DNA of 64,000 bases from Chryseobacterium sp. CH25 (GTDB lineage Bacteria > Bacteroidota > Bacteroidia > Flavobacteriales > Weeksellaceae), in the NCBI RefSeq assembly GCF_004119455.1, contig NZ_NRQT01000003.1, positions 248,001 to 312,000 of the forward strand, written 5' to 3'. The first letter of the stretch is position 1. Every line of letters starts with the position of its first letter. Positions 8,172 to 18,013 of this stretch are shown in pieces. The position numbers and the translations under genes are program-made. The notes beneath the pieces are model-generated. The model worked only from the letters and a program-made list of their open reading frames with translations. It was not told where the DNA came from and made no database searches.

Positions 8172-10268
8172 ATGAAAAAATATCTACTGATTTTTCTAAT
8201 TTTCATTACCCAAATGGTTTTTGCACAGCAGGACTGTATCACCGCTATACCAATCTGTAGTGATTCAGAAATCGCACTTAAACCTAACGGGCCAGGAAGC
8301 GTAAAAGAGGGAAGCGGTTGCGTGAGCTCTGAGAGTAATTCTATCTGGTTCACATTCAGCATACAAACAGCAGGAACCCTTACCTTCCTCATTACCCCAA
8401 CAGGCCCAAGTGCACCTAAAATCGATTACGACTTTGCATTATACGGCCCTAACCACAGCTGCGCCAACATCAGTGAAACACCACTAAGATGTTCATACGC
8501 AGGACTTACATCTTCTATCACTCCACCTCTTACCGGTCTTGATATGACCTCCACAGAGACTACGGAAGGTGGCGGCGGTACCGGCTTTGTAAAATATATT
8601 GACGTACTTCCCGGACAAGTTTATCATTTACTTTTAAATAACTTCTCTGCAGAAGTATCTCCTTTCAAATTAAGTTTTGGAGGAACAGCAACATTACTTA
8701 CTCCATTTGATAATAATTCATTAAAAATCTATCAACCATTCCCATTCCTAAAACCAGGAGCCAACAGTGACGGAAATATTGACGTTTGTGGTAATCCTGT
8801 AACATTTGATTTTGCTACATTATCAAATCATATCAGAAACAACAACCCGAATTTCGTTATAAAATATTATCGTAGCGCGGCTGATGCAGCAAGTGATTAC
8901 GATCCTATCACAACCCCTATTCCGGTTAACCCAACTACTAAGTACACCTACTCTATCTCTTATGTTGACCCAACTAAACCTGTCAACTTCTTAAATCAAT
9001 GTAGAGAATTTGGAGATATAAGATTTTTTGACAGATCTTATGCTCTGACTCCTGGAGAAATTACTTCATGTAGCAACAACAACTCAGGAACAGCGGAATA
9101 CGACTTAACTTCAGTTAATATAGGTCTTACTCCTAATCTTAATGTAAAGTACTACCCTTCAATGTATGACCTTGACCACGTCATCAACGAAATAACCAAT
9201 CCTTATCAGTATATCTCTGCAGAAGGATCAGTATTTGTAAAAGCAACCAATGAATATGGATGTATTACAATTACGGAAATTAAATTAAAATTCCACCCGC
9301 TGGTAAAAGTACTGGACAACGCTGGACTGACTCAATGTCATATAGAATCAAATCCTTCTATGGGATTATTCAATCTTGATGACGCTCCTGTTATAGCACC
9401 AGGCTGGACAACAAAGAAGAAATATTATCCCTCGATGGCTGATGCAGTAGATGCAACCAATGAAATCCTGAATTACAAAACCTATATTGCTCCAAATGGC
9501 GTAGTGTATGTAAGAGTATATGATGACCTTGGATGCTTCAATGTTGCTAAAGTAACTCTTAAAGTAATTCCACCGGTAAAATCTGCTATTCTTAAGGACA
9601 AAATGATCTGTATGGAAGATAAAACCACTCTGGATGCAGGCCCTGGATTTACAAAATATGAATGGAGCACCGGAGCAACTACACAAAGTATCAGCAATGT
9701 AGGTGTTGGCACTTACTGGGTAAAACTTACAACCAGAGATAACTGTTCCACTGTTCAGGCTGTAACAGTATACCCTTCTGAACAACCGGTAATTACCAGC
9801 ATTGATGTATCTACAACCAATCTTACAGTAAACGTAACAGGCGGAACTCCTGATTATAAATACTCTATAGACAATGTTACATGGCAGGATTCTAATGTAT
9901 TCAACAATGTAGCAAGAGGCAATTACAAAGTTTACGTAAAGGATGCTTATGACTGTGATCCTATTATCGTTGAAGCTCTGGTACCTAACATCGTAAATGT
10001 TATTACACCAAATGGAGATGGTATTAACGACGTCATGGACTACTCTGCAATTGCAGGTAAGCTAAATCTGACATTAAATATTTTTGACAGATATGGCGTA
10101 AAAATTCACCAGGCCGACAAATCCAACGGATACAAATGGGACGGTACTGTTGCAGGCAAAAAGATCCCTACAGGTACTTACTGGTATTCTTTAACCTGGA
10201 ATGAGAATGACAAAAAGAACACACCGTTCAAATTCTCAGGATGGGTTATCCTGAAAAACAGAGAGTAA
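8172..10268 (+). CDS. Large secreted protein with type B gliding (T9SS) C-terminal sorting domain
   Basis: 698 residues with signal peptide MKKYLLIFLIFITQMVFAQQ. The N-terminal 180 residues (CITAIPICSDSEIAL...GSGCVSSESNSIWFTF...GQVYHLLLNNFS) form a beta-rich domain common in flavobacterial surface proteins. Three related blocks follow, each with a YYPSM(Y/A)D...N.ITN or similar core. After them come the ILKDKMICMEDKTTLDAGPGF and EWSTGATTQSI block and a SprB-like segment (VTGGTPDYKYSIDN, residues about 545-590). The end (VITPNGDGINDVMDY...FDRYGVKI...WDGT..GKKIPTGTYWY) is the type B gliding C-terminal domain used by the type IX secretion system. Its C-terminal half is shared with the proteins at 12672 and 14978. 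Probably an exported adhesin or gliding-associated surface protein. Confidence 0.85.
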   Translation: MKKYLLIFLIFITQMVFAQQDCITAIPICSDSEIALKPNGPGSVKEGSGCVSSESNSIWFTFSIQTAGTLTFLITPTGPSAPKIDYDFALYGPNHSCANISETPLRCSYAGLTSSITPPLTGLDMTSTETTEGGGGTGFVKYIDVLPGQVYHLLLNNFSAEVSPFKLSFGGTATLLTPFDNNSLKIYQPFPFLKPGANSDGNIDVCGNPVTFDFATLSNHIRNNNPNFVIKYYRSAADAASDYDPITTPIPVNPTTKYTYSISYVDPTKPVNFLNQCREFGDIRFFDRSYALTPGEITSCSNNNSGTAEYDLTSVNIGLTPNLNVKYYPSMYDLDHVINEITNPYQYISAEGSVFVKATNEYGCITITEIKLKFHPLVKVLDNAGLTQCHIESNPSMGLFNLDDAPVIAPGWTTKKKYYPSMADAVDATNEILNYKTYIAPNGVVYVRVYDDLGCFNVAKVTLKVIPPVKSAILKDKMICMEDKTTLDAGPGFTKYEWSTGATTQSISNVGVGTYWVKLTTRDNCSTVQAVTVYPSEQPVITSIDVSTTNLTVNVTGGTPDYKYSIDNVTWQDSNVFNNVARGNYKVYVKDAYDCDPIIVEALVPNIVNVITPNGDGINDVMDYSAIAGKLNLTLNIFDRYGVKIHQADKSNGYKWDGTVAGKKIPTGTYWYSLTWNENDKKNTPFKFSGWVILKNRE

Positions 10269-10288
10269 TCCCCAAATCATACAATAAA

Positions 10289-10317
10289 GAATCACCTCAA
10301 TTGAGGTGATTTTTTTA
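10289..10317 (+). terminator. Terminator after the 8172 gene
   Basis: Perfect palindrome AATCACCTCAATTGAGGTGATT followed by seven T. Confidence 0.8.
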
Positions 10318-10408
10318 TCAACATACTCAACCGCTCTATTAATCGCATTTTCACAAAGACTGCGAATAATTTGTTGAATACTATTTTTTTAATATTTTTT
10401 AAATAAGC

Positions 10409-10416
10409 TATCTTTG
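10409..10416 (+). promoter_or_regulatory. -7 box of dnaB, leaderless arrangement
   Basis: TATCTTTG is followed by CACC and the dnaB ATG at 10421. A T-rich tract precedes it; no correctly spaced -33 TTTG is visible. Confidence 0.55.
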
Positions 10417-10420
10417 CACC

Positions 10421-12007
10421 ATGGCGCAGAAAGAAACATTATCATCCCTTACACACGGAAACTTTGCAAAAGAGCTGTCTATTGCGGATGGAAAAATGCC
10501 TCCTAATGCAGTGGATTTCGAAAGACTTGTTATCGGAACTTTTTTGATTGACAAAAAAGGTCTTGACCATTCCATTGACCTCCTTACTCCGGAAGTATTT
10601 TACGACCCCAGACACCAGATCATTTTTTCTACCATCCTAAAACTTTACGAAGGTAACCATCCTGTAGATTTAATGACCATTATCCAGGATCTTAAAAAAG
10701 AGGATAAGCTAAGTCAGGCAGGAGGAGATCATTATATTATTGACCTTACCATGGGAGTAAGTTCATCTGCCCATATTGAATATCACGTTCGTGTTATTCT
10801 TGAAAAATATATTCTGAGAAGTCTTATTAATGTTTCTGCGAATGTAATTGATTCTTCCTATAAAGAATCAACCGATGTATTTGAACTTCTGGACAAAGCA
10901 GAACAGTCTTTCTTTGAAATCACCAACGGAACCATTAAAAAAGGTTTTGACACTGCCAATTCACTTGTAAAACAAGCGATTGACACTATTAAATCTTTAA
11001 AAGATAAACAGGGACTTTCCGGAGTACCTTCAGGATTCCGTGATGTAGACAAGGAGACAGGTGGCTGGCAGAATTCCGACCTTATTATCATTGCTGCACG
11101 TCCGGCGATGGGAAAAACTGCATTTCTTCTTTCCATGGCAAGAAATATTGCTGTAGGTCACAAAATTCCAATGGCATTATTCTCTCTCGAGATGGCCTCG
11201 GTACAGCTAATTACCAGAATGATTGCTTCTGAAACAAGAATCTCATCTGAAAAACTCAGAAAAGGAACTCTTGATGATGAAGAATGGCAAAGACTGTTCT
11301 CCAACGTATCTGAATTGGAAAATGCGCCTTTATATATTGACGAAACCCCATCTCTTTCAATCTTTGACTTCCGTGCAAAATGCCGAAGACTGGTAATGCA
11401 ACATGGTGTAAGACTGATAATGGTGGACTACCTTCAGCTTATGACCGCCGGTAGTGGCGGGAAAGGAGTTGGAAACCGTGAACAGGAAATCTCCATGATC
11501 TCCCGTTCATTAAAAGCAATTGCAAAAGAATTGAATGTTCCTGTAATTGCACTTTCTCAGCTTTCACGTAGTGTGGAAACACGTCCCGGAAAAAGACCTC
11601 AGCTTTCGGATCTAAGGGAATCCGGAGCGATTGAGCAGGATGCGGATATTGTATCTTTCATTTTCAGACCGGAATACTATAAAATTACCGTTTGGGATAA
11701 TGATGAAGAAGGACAGGAAACCTCTACAGAAAACCAAGCCGAATTAATTATTGCAAAACACAGAAATGGTGCTACAGCAGATGTAAGACTATCTTTCCTG
11801 AAACATTTTGCAAAATTCGGTGATATTGAAGCAGCTCTGGATGGCGGCATGGGTGGCGGCTATCCTTCAAACTTTGGTGAGCCAAGTGGATTTGACAAAA
11901 TCAAGACTACTATTCAACCGGGAGCGGCATTTGATCTTCCGGACAGCTCAAAACTATCAGGATCTTCAATGAATGATTTTGATGATGATGATGACTTCCC
12001 GTTTTAA
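10421..12007 (+). CDS. dnaB: Replicative DNA helicase DnaB
   Basis: 528 residues. DnaB is the hexameric helicase that unwinds the replication fork and loads primase. The N-terminal domain (PPNAVDFERLVIGTFLID...VFYDPRHQIIFSTI) and RecA-like motor domain are both complete. Walker A PAMGKT is at residues 228-233, with SLEMASVQLITRM, the Walker B stretch LIMVDYLQLM and the arginine-finger region RESGAIEQDADIV. The tail is acidic (DDDDDFPF), resembling SSB-like C-terminal tails. No intein interrupts it. It has its own promoter and is followed at 24 bases by rnhA, probably co-transcribed. It sits between two secreted-protein loci with no functional relation to it. Confidence 0.97.
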   Translation: MAQKETLSSLTHGNFAKELSIADGKMPPNAVDFERLVIGTFLIDKKGLDHSIDLLTPEVFYDPRHQIIFSTILKLYEGNHPVDLMTIIQDLKKEDKLSQAGGDHYIIDLTMGVSSSAHIEYHVRVILEKYILRSLINVSANVIDSSYKESTDVFELLDKAEQSFFEITNGTIKKGFDTANSLVKQAIDTIKSLKDKQGLSGVPSGFRDVDKETGGWQNSDLIIIAARPAMGKTAFLLSMARNIAVGHKIPMALFSLEMASVQLITRMIASETRISSEKLRKGTLDDEEWQRLFSNVSELENAPLYIDETPSLSIFDFRAKCRRLVMQHGVRLIMVDYLQLMTAGSGGKGVGNREQEISMISRSLKAIAKELNVPVIALSQLSRSVETRPGKRPQLSDLRESGAIEQDADIVSFIFRPEYYKITVWDNDEEGQETSTENQAELIIAKHRNGATADVRLSFLKHFAKFGDIEAALDGGMGGGYPSNFGEPSGFDKIKTTIQPGAAFDLPDSSKLSGSSMNDFDDDDDFPF

Positions 12008-12031
12008 ACCATTCAATTTTATAAAGCAGAT

Positions 12032-12508
12032 TTGAAAATCGAAATTTATACAGACGGTGCATGCAGCGGAAACCCCGGAAAAGGCGGGTATGGAATTCTT
12101 ATGCGTGTTCCTGAAAAAAATTATCAGAAAACATTCTCTAAAGGGTTCCGAAAAACCACCAACAACAGAATGGAACTCCTTGCTGTAATTACTGCACTGG
12201 AAAAATTAAAGTCTACAGAAAACGACATTCACGTGTACACCGACAGTAAGTATGTGGCAGATGCTGTGAATCAGAATTGGATTACCGGATGGATCAAAAG
12301 AGGCTGGAAAAATGTAAAGAACCCAGACCTCTGGAAAAAATTCATTGAACTTTACAACCAACACAAACCTACAATGCATTGGGTAAAGGGACATGCCGGC
12401 CACTTTGAAAATGAACTTTGTGATAAATTAGCTGTTGCAGCTGCCAGTTCTCCCGATTTGGAAATTGATACTTATTTTGAAGGACTTGATAGCAATTCTC
12501 TCTTTTAA
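12032..12508 (+). CDS. rnhA: Ribonuclease HI
   Basis: 158 residues. It cleaves the RNA strand of RNA-DNA hybrids. The start is a TTG at 12032 directly before KIEIYTDGACSGNPGKGGYG, since no ATG is suitably placed. The catalytic acids are visible: D8 in YTDGACSGNPG, E48 or so in NNRMELLAVI, D about 70 in VYTDSKYVADAV, and D about 131 in ENELCDKLA. The basic handle region WIKRGWKNVKNPDLWK is present. Length is normal for bacterial RNase HI. Likely in an operon with dnaB (24-base gap). Confidence 0.95.
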   Translation: MKIEIYTDGACSGNPGKGGYGILMRVPEKNYQKTFSKGFRKTTNNRMELLAVITALEKLKSTENDIHVYTDSKYVADAVNQNWITGWIKRGWKNVKNPDLWKKFIELYNQHKPTMHWVKGHAGHFENELCDKLAVAAASSPDLEIDTYFEGLDSNSLF

Positions 12509-12671
12509 TTTAATTAACATAAATCCGAAATAACGCGTACAAATTTCACTACTTTATCATAATAAATATTATTTTCTGAATAATTTTTAATTTTTTTAAC
12601 AAAATTAACACGGAATATCTATTTTTTAATTGGGATTTAATATATTTACCAAGAATTAAATTCCCAGTGAA

Positions 12672-14939
12672 ATGAATAAAAATTTATTATTTTACTTCTC
12701 AATTCTTCTACTCTCTCTATCTGGAATATCCTTCGCCCAGACCTACCAACTCACCGGAAATCCCATTAACACTACAGGATGGACTGTTGTACCCACTGCT
12801 ACAACTAGCGGCGACTTCGTTATGCTTACTGATGACGTTGGAAGTAAATCCGGAGCAATAAAACTTAATGATCCTATCAACCTGAAATACTGCGATAAAT
12901 GGAAAGTCGAATTTGACTTCAGAATTAACGGAAATGGAATACCCGGATTTGGAAAGGGTGATGGGTTTGCCTTTTGGTATCTTGCCAACCCACCCATAAC
13001 AAGCCAACAGGGATCAGGATTAGGAATTCCACAAAATGCAATTGGTTTTATGGTTGGTTTTGACATCTACAACAATACAACCAGTGCTCAAATGAGCAAA
13101 GTGCATATCGCTTATGGTGTAGTTCCTAACACTACAGACACCAACAATATTGAATTTTTCAATACACCCGGAAGTTCTTTTCACTCTGCAGACCTCAACC
13201 CAACGCAACCTTTCGTAGGAGACACTTATAAACACGTTGAAGTAACTGGTGAAACAGATCCTGCCAACCCAACAAGCTGGATCATTACTGTAAAAATGGA
13301 TGGTACCATTATCACCTCTCAATCTTTTGCTCCTTCGGGCGGAGCTGCTACAATGACGCAGGGGTACTTTGGTTTCTCAGCCTCTACAGGTGGAGCTTCA
13401 GCGAGAAATTCTATTAAAAATGTAAAAATATATACTGATAAAGTATCAATTCTAAAAAACTTAATCACTCAATCCTTCTGTCCCAATCCCACTACCGGAT
13501 ATGGCAGCGTGAATTTAACGGATTTCAATGTTCAGTTTGTTTCAAATCCTAGCAATTATACTTTCAAATATTACCCTCAAGGCAGTTCAACTCCTATTAC
13601 CAACCCTACCAGTTATGATTTTAACACCAATACAACCGTAACTGTAGTTATTAAAGATAATGCAGGCGTACTTTGCGACAATCCTGATGGAAAAATCCAA
13701 CTGGATCTGGCTCCTTTTAAAGCTAACGACAAAACACTTACTGAATGTAATAACAATAAAGCAGGAACTGCCACTTTCAATTTAAACACGGCAAATGTAA
13801 CAGATGTACCGGGGGGTACAAAAAAATACTACAAAACACTCAATGATTTAAATTCCGGAAACAATGAAATTTTATCTCCGGACGCCTACCTATCTGCTCC
13901 GGGAACAGTATATGTAAAAGTAACTACTCCACTGGGATGTACGGGTACAGCAAAAATCACCCTTACCTTTTATCCTGAAACTGCAGTAAGAGACGATACT
14001 ATTCAATCCTGTTTTATTGAAAATAATATATTTAGTGCAGTATTTAATTTAACAACAGCCAATGTAACATCTTTAACCACCGGTGTTATTAAAAAATATT
14101 ACACAACAGTTGCCAATGCCGTTAATGGCACCAACGAGATTACCGACCCTTATCAATATACCTCAGCAAGCACTACTGTATATGCAAAAGTAACGGATAC
14201 CAACGGATGTTTTGCCATTGCTAAGATCAATCTTGTTGTACTTCCACCTGTTAAATCTTCAATCCTTAAAGACAAAACCATCTGTATAGAAAACAGAACC
14301 GACTTAGATGCAGGTCCTGGTTTTGACTCATATTTATGGAGTACAGGAGCTACCACTCCTTCTATAAAAGACTTGGGCGTAGGAACTTATTGGGTTAAAC
14401 TAAAAACAGGCAACTGTATCACCACACAAATTGTCAACGTACTCCCTTCTACCAATCCTGTGATAGCCAGCATTGATATCCACAACAATTCAATCACAGT
14501 AAATGTTTCAGGGGGAAGAGCTCCTTATCAATATTCAATTGACGGAATTCATTGGCAGGCATCAAATACTTTTACAGGACTGCCTAGAGGAGAAGTAAAG
14601 GTTTTTGTAAAAGATTTCTATAACTGCTCTCCCATTGAAGTTCAGATTACCGTTCCGAACCTGATCAATGCAATCACTCCCAACGGAGACAACAAGAATG
14701 ACTTCATTGACTATTCTGCTTTAGCTTATAAGAAAAACTTAGTCTTCATAGTATATGACAGGTATGGAAACAAACTTTATGAAGCTAATAAAATCAGAAA
14801 CTATACTTGGGATGGAAGAGCATATGGTAAAAAAATACCTTCTGCTACCTACTGGTATACAATCTCATGGAATGAAAATGATAAAAACAATACTGAAACA
14901 AAATACTCAGGTTGGGTATTGGTAAAAAACATAGAATAA
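12672..14939 (+). CDS. Secreted lectin-like protein with type B gliding C-terminal domain (paralogue 1)
   Basis: 755 residues; signal peptide about 1-22 ending SFAQ. Residues about 23-255 form an L-type (legume-like) lectin domain: GDFVMLTDD, CDKWKVEFDFRI, the carbohydrate-binding GKGDGFAFWYL, GFMVGFDIYNN and the closing GYFGFSASTGGASA. Three internal repeats with KYYPQ/KKYYKTL/KKYYTTV cores follow, then the ILKDKTICIENRTDLDAGPGF block, a SprB-like repeat (VSGGRAPYQYSIDG) and the type B C-terminal domain (AITPNGDNKNDFIDY...YDRYGNKLY...WDGR..GKKIPSATYWY). It should be exported by type IX secretion and held at or released from the cell surface. A close paralogue follows 38 bases downstream. Sugar specificity cannot be read from sequence. 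Confidence 0.85.
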   Translation: MNKNLLFYFSILLLSLSGISFAQTYQLTGNPINTTGWTVVPTATTSGDFVMLTDDVGSKSGAIKLNDPINLKYCDKWKVEFDFRINGNGIPGFGKGDGFAFWYLANPPITSQQGSGLGIPQNAIGFMVGFDIYNNTTSAQMSKVHIAYGVVPNTTDTNNIEFFNTPGSSFHSADLNPTQPFVGDTYKHVEVTGETDPANPTSWIITVKMDGTIITSQSFAPSGGAATMTQGYFGFSASTGGASARNSIKNVKIYTDKVSILKNLITQSFCPNPTTGYGSVNLTDFNVQFVSNPSNYTFKYYPQGSSTPITNPTSYDFNTNTTVTVVIKDNAGVLCDNPDGKIQLDLAPFKANDKTLTECNNNKAGTATFNLNTANVTDVPGGTKKYYKTLNDLNSGNNEILSPDAYLSAPGTVYVKVTTPLGCTGTAKITLTFYPETAVRDDTIQSCFIENNIFSAVFNLTTANVTSLTTGVIKKYYTTVANAVNGTNEITDPYQYTSASTTVYAKVTDTNGCFAIAKINLVVLPPVKSSILKDKTICIENRTDLDAGPGFDSYLWSTGATTPSIKDLGVGTYWVKLKTGNCITTQIVNVLPSTNPVIASIDIHNNSITVNVSGGRAPYQYSIDGIHWQASNTFTGLPRGEVKVFVKDFYNCSPIEVQITVPNLINAITPNGDNKNDFIDYSALAYKKNLVFIVYDRYGNKLYEANKIRNYTWDGRAYGKKIPSATYWYTISWNENDKNNTETKYSGWVLVKNIE

Positions 14940-14977
14940 AACTTTAATACAAATAACAACATCACAAACTTTCCACT

Positions 14978-17244
14978 ATGAAAAAAACTCTACTCTTTTT
15001 TTACTGAATGTTTTGCTCTGTTTGCCAGGAAAAGCCATATCCCAAACCTATCAACTTACCGGAAATCCTGTAAATACTACAGGTTGGGATCTTGTTTCAG
15101 ATGCTATTGTAAGTGGAGATTTTATAAGACTTACAACAGACCAGACAAGCAAGTATGGAGCTATAAAACTTTCCACTCCAATTACCTTAAGCTATTGTGA
15201 CAAATGGAAAGTAGAATTTGATTTCAGAATTGACGGAAACGGAACAACTCAGTTTGGACGTGGAGATGGTTTTACATTCTGGTATCTTGCTAACCCACCA
15301 ACAGGATTTGTATCAGGAGGTGGTCTGGGAATTCCAGCCAATGCATCTGGACTAATGGTTGGCTTTGATATCTTCAACAACACCACAGAAGGCCAGATGA
15401 GTAAAGTACACGTTTTGTATGGTACAAACAATACTGCGGGTAACAATATAGAATTTAATAATACCCCGGGAAGTACTTTCCATTCTCCAGATTTGAATCC
15501 CACTCAACCATTTGTAGGCAACAATTATAGACACGTTGAAGTAAATGGAGAAACAGATCTTACCAATCCTACCAACTGGATTATTAAAATTAAAATAGAT
15601 GGAGTGCTTATTGCCGATCAATCATTTGCTCCTTCTGGAAATGCTGTAGGAATGACACAGGGATATTTTGGTTTTTCTGCAGCCACAGGAGGTGCCAGCG
15701 CCAGACACTCAATCCAGAATGCTAAAGTTTTTGTAGATAAAGTTCCTATTTTAAATAATACCCTGAAACCTTTCGTTTGTACCAATCCTGCAACCGGAAG
15801 CGGAACTGTAGACCTTACCTCATACAATATGCAATTTGTAAACAATCCCGGGAATTATATTTTCACCTATTACATATTGGGTACATCAACTCCTATTGCC
15901 AACCCTACCAATTTTCTATATACAGGAAATACGATTATTAAGGTAGTGGTTAAAGATCCTACATCAACACTTTGTGATAATGGAGACGGTATTATAGAAC
16001 TAAACCCAACCCCGTTTGCAGCAACCGATGCCACCCTTACAGAATGTAACAATAATAATGGCGGAGTTGGAATCTTTGACCTCAATACCGCTGCAGTAAC
16101 TACATTAACAGGTGTTACTAAAGAATTTTATCCGAGTATACATGATCTGAACGCCAGCACCAATCAGATTACCAATCCCTCAGCATATGTTTCTCCTCCT
16201 GGAATTATATATGTAAGGGTAATTACAGCACAGGGATGTGTAAGCACTGCTAAAATCACTTTAAATACTCATCCACCCTTAACCGTTTATGACGTTCCAA
16301 TAGAATCCTGTTTTATAGAGAGCAACCCATCAACGGCATCTTTCAATCTTATTAATGCGGCAGTAGTTCCAAACCCGGCAGCATTTACAAAAAAGTTTTA
16401 TCCATCTATAACAGACGCCCTTAACGAAACTAACGAAATAACTAATCCCGGAGCCTATATTGCCCCTAATGGAGTGGCTTATGTTAAAGTTTTCAATTCA
16501 ACCGGATGCTTTTCAATTGCTAAACTTACGCTAAAAGTAAATCCTCCTACTCCTTCCAGGGTTTTAAAAGACAAAATCATTTGTATGGAAAGCAAAACGA
16601 CACTTGATGCAGGCGCAGGATTCAAAAGTTACGAATGGAGCACCGGAGCTAAAACACAATCTATTAAAGATGTTGGTGTTGGTGTTTATTGGGTGAAATT
16701 AAAAACCGGAGAGTGTATCACTACTCAGACTGTAACCGTATTTCCGGCAGAGAGTCCTGTTATTTCCAGTGTAGACATTTCAGGTGGATCTGTTACTGTT
16801 CATGTAAATGGCGGTATGCCACCTTATCAATATTCAATAGACAACATCCTCTGGCAGGATTCTAATGTATTCACTAATATCCCAAGAGGTGTTGCTAAAG
16901 TATATGTAAAGGACAAATATAATTGCGAGCCTATCACAATTAACATCACGATACCTAATCTTGTTAATATCATTACACCTAATGATGACGGAATCAATGA
17001 TTTTATTGATTACTCAGCACTGGCTGTTAAGCCTAATTTTGAAGTTAATATTTTTGACAGATATGGTGTACAGGTTTTCAAGGCAGATAAAACCAACGGA
17101 TACAGATGGAACGGTACAGCTAACGGAAGAAGAGTTCCTACAGGAAGCTACTGGTATTCTGTTTCATGGAATGAAAAAAACAACATGAACAGAATAACAC
17201 CAATCAACTTTGCGGGCTGGATTATTGTTAAAAACAGAAATTAA
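14978..17244 (+). CDS. Secreted lectin-like protein with type B gliding C-terminal domain (paralogue 2; apparent frameshift in signal peptide)
   Basis: Tandem paralogue of the 12672 gene with the same architecture: lectin domain (YCDKWKVEFDFRID, GRGDGFTFWYLANPP, GFDIFNNTT, GYFGFSAATGGASA), three KFYPS-type repeats, the LKDKIICMESKTTLDAG block, NGGMPPYQYSIDN and the type B C-terminal domain (IITPNDDGINDFIDY...FDRYGVQVF...GRRVPTGSYWY). The ATG at 14978 opens MKKTLLFF but runs into a stop after a run of seven T (14996-15002). One extra T gives MKKTLLFFLLNVLLCLPG, a proper signal peptide, and exactly 755 residues, the length of its twin. The error reading is therefore strong. A downstream ATG at 15013 would remove the signal and is rejected. 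Confidence 0.85.
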
Positions 17245-17265
17245 TCACGTTTATCATTCATATTA

Positions 17266-17297
17266 AAAGAGTCACTCCGCTTTGCGGGGTGATTTTT
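17266..17297 (+). terminator. Terminator after the lectin paralogue pair
   Basis: TCACTCCGC pairs with GCGGGGTGA (one G-U) around TTT, followed by TTTTT. Confidence 0.75.
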
Positions 17298-17344
17298 GCA
17301 TTAAATTAAGAGGATATATTTCATTTTTATTCATCTCCAATCCT

Positions 17345-17352
17345 TAAATTTG
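17345..17352 (+). promoter_or_regulatory. -7 box of the nitroreductase gene, leaderless arrangement
   Basis: TAAATTTG, then TGCT, then the ATG at 17357. Confidence 0.55.
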
Positions 17353-17356
17353 TGCT

Positions 17357-17983
17357 ATGAATTATTTGGAAGCTTTAAGCAGAAGATATTCTGTGAAAAA
17401 ATTTAATCATCAAATTATTCCTCAGGAGACCCTTCACAACATTCTTGAGTCAGGAAAACTGTCTGCAAGTTCTTTAGGGCTTCAGCCTTATAAGATTATC
17501 ATTGTTGAAAGTGAGGAGATGAAACAGAAGCTGATTCCTGCTTTTTATAATCCATCTCAGATTTCCACATGTTCTCATCTCGTGGTGATTGTTTCAAAGA
17601 AAAACATTGAAGAGAATTATATTCAAGGATATTTTAAACATATTTCCGAAGTAAGGGAAACTCCTCTTGAAATGCTTGATCCATTCAAAAACAGCATCAA
17701 TCAGCATATACATCAAAAAACACAGGATGAAATTTTCAACTGGGCAGAAAAACAGTCTTATATTGTATTAGCCAATCTGATGTACGCAGCTGCCATTGAA
17801 AATATAGACTCATGCCCTATGGAAGGCTTCAGGCAAAATCTGATAGAAGAGATCCTGAGCATCAACCCCGAAACAGAAAAAGTAACCGTTACCCTCGCTT
17901 TAGGCTACCGTTCTGAGGAAGATCACTTCCAGCACATGAAAAAAGTAAGAAAACCAAACGAAAAATTGTTTAAATTTATTTAA
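17357..17983 (+). CDS. Nitroreductase-family NAD(P)H oxidoreductase
   Basis: 208 residues. FMN-dependent flavoprotein of the nitroreductase (NfsB-like) family. The FMN-phosphate-binding start is MNYLEALSRRYSVKKF, followed by SGKLSASSLGLQPYKI, where the flavin-contact SxxxLQP-type motif is clear. ANLMYAAAIENIDSCPMEGF near residues 138-158 and TLALGYRSEED near the C-terminus are standard. Such enzymes reduce nitroaromatics, quinones or act as dihydropteridine or NADH oxidoreductases; the substrate cannot be read. It precedes nadB by 30 bases, so it may share a transcript with the NAD synthesis genes. Confidence 0.9.
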   Translation: MNYLEALSRRYSVKKFNHQIIPQETLHNILESGKLSASSLGLQPYKIIIVESEEMKQKLIPAFYNPSQISTCSHLVVIVSKKNIEENYIQGYFKHISEVRETPLEMLDPFKNSINQHIHQKTQDEIFNWAEKQSYIVLANLMYAAAIENIDSCPMEGFRQNLIEEILSINPETEKVTVTLALGYRSEEDHFQHMKKVRKPNEKLFKFI

Positions 17984-18013
17984 TATTTAAATGATTGTAC
18001 CTAAAGCAAGCAC

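Noticed and set aside
9366..9785. 139-codon reverse open frame
   Set aside because: Antisense to the repeat region of the secreted 8172 protein; the similar frame at 14153 shows it is a by-product of the shared repeats.
10421..12007. Possible intein in dnaB
   Set aside because: The protein is of normal length with uninterrupted Walker A, Walker B and arginine-finger regions.
12508..12672. AT-rich gap after rnhA considered as a replication origin
   Set aside because: No DnaA-box cluster (TTATCCACA-like) was seen; AT-richness alone is common in this genome.
16961..17188. Forward 75-codon frame within the lectin paralogue
   Set aside because: Out-of-frame shadow of the conserved type B sorting domain.
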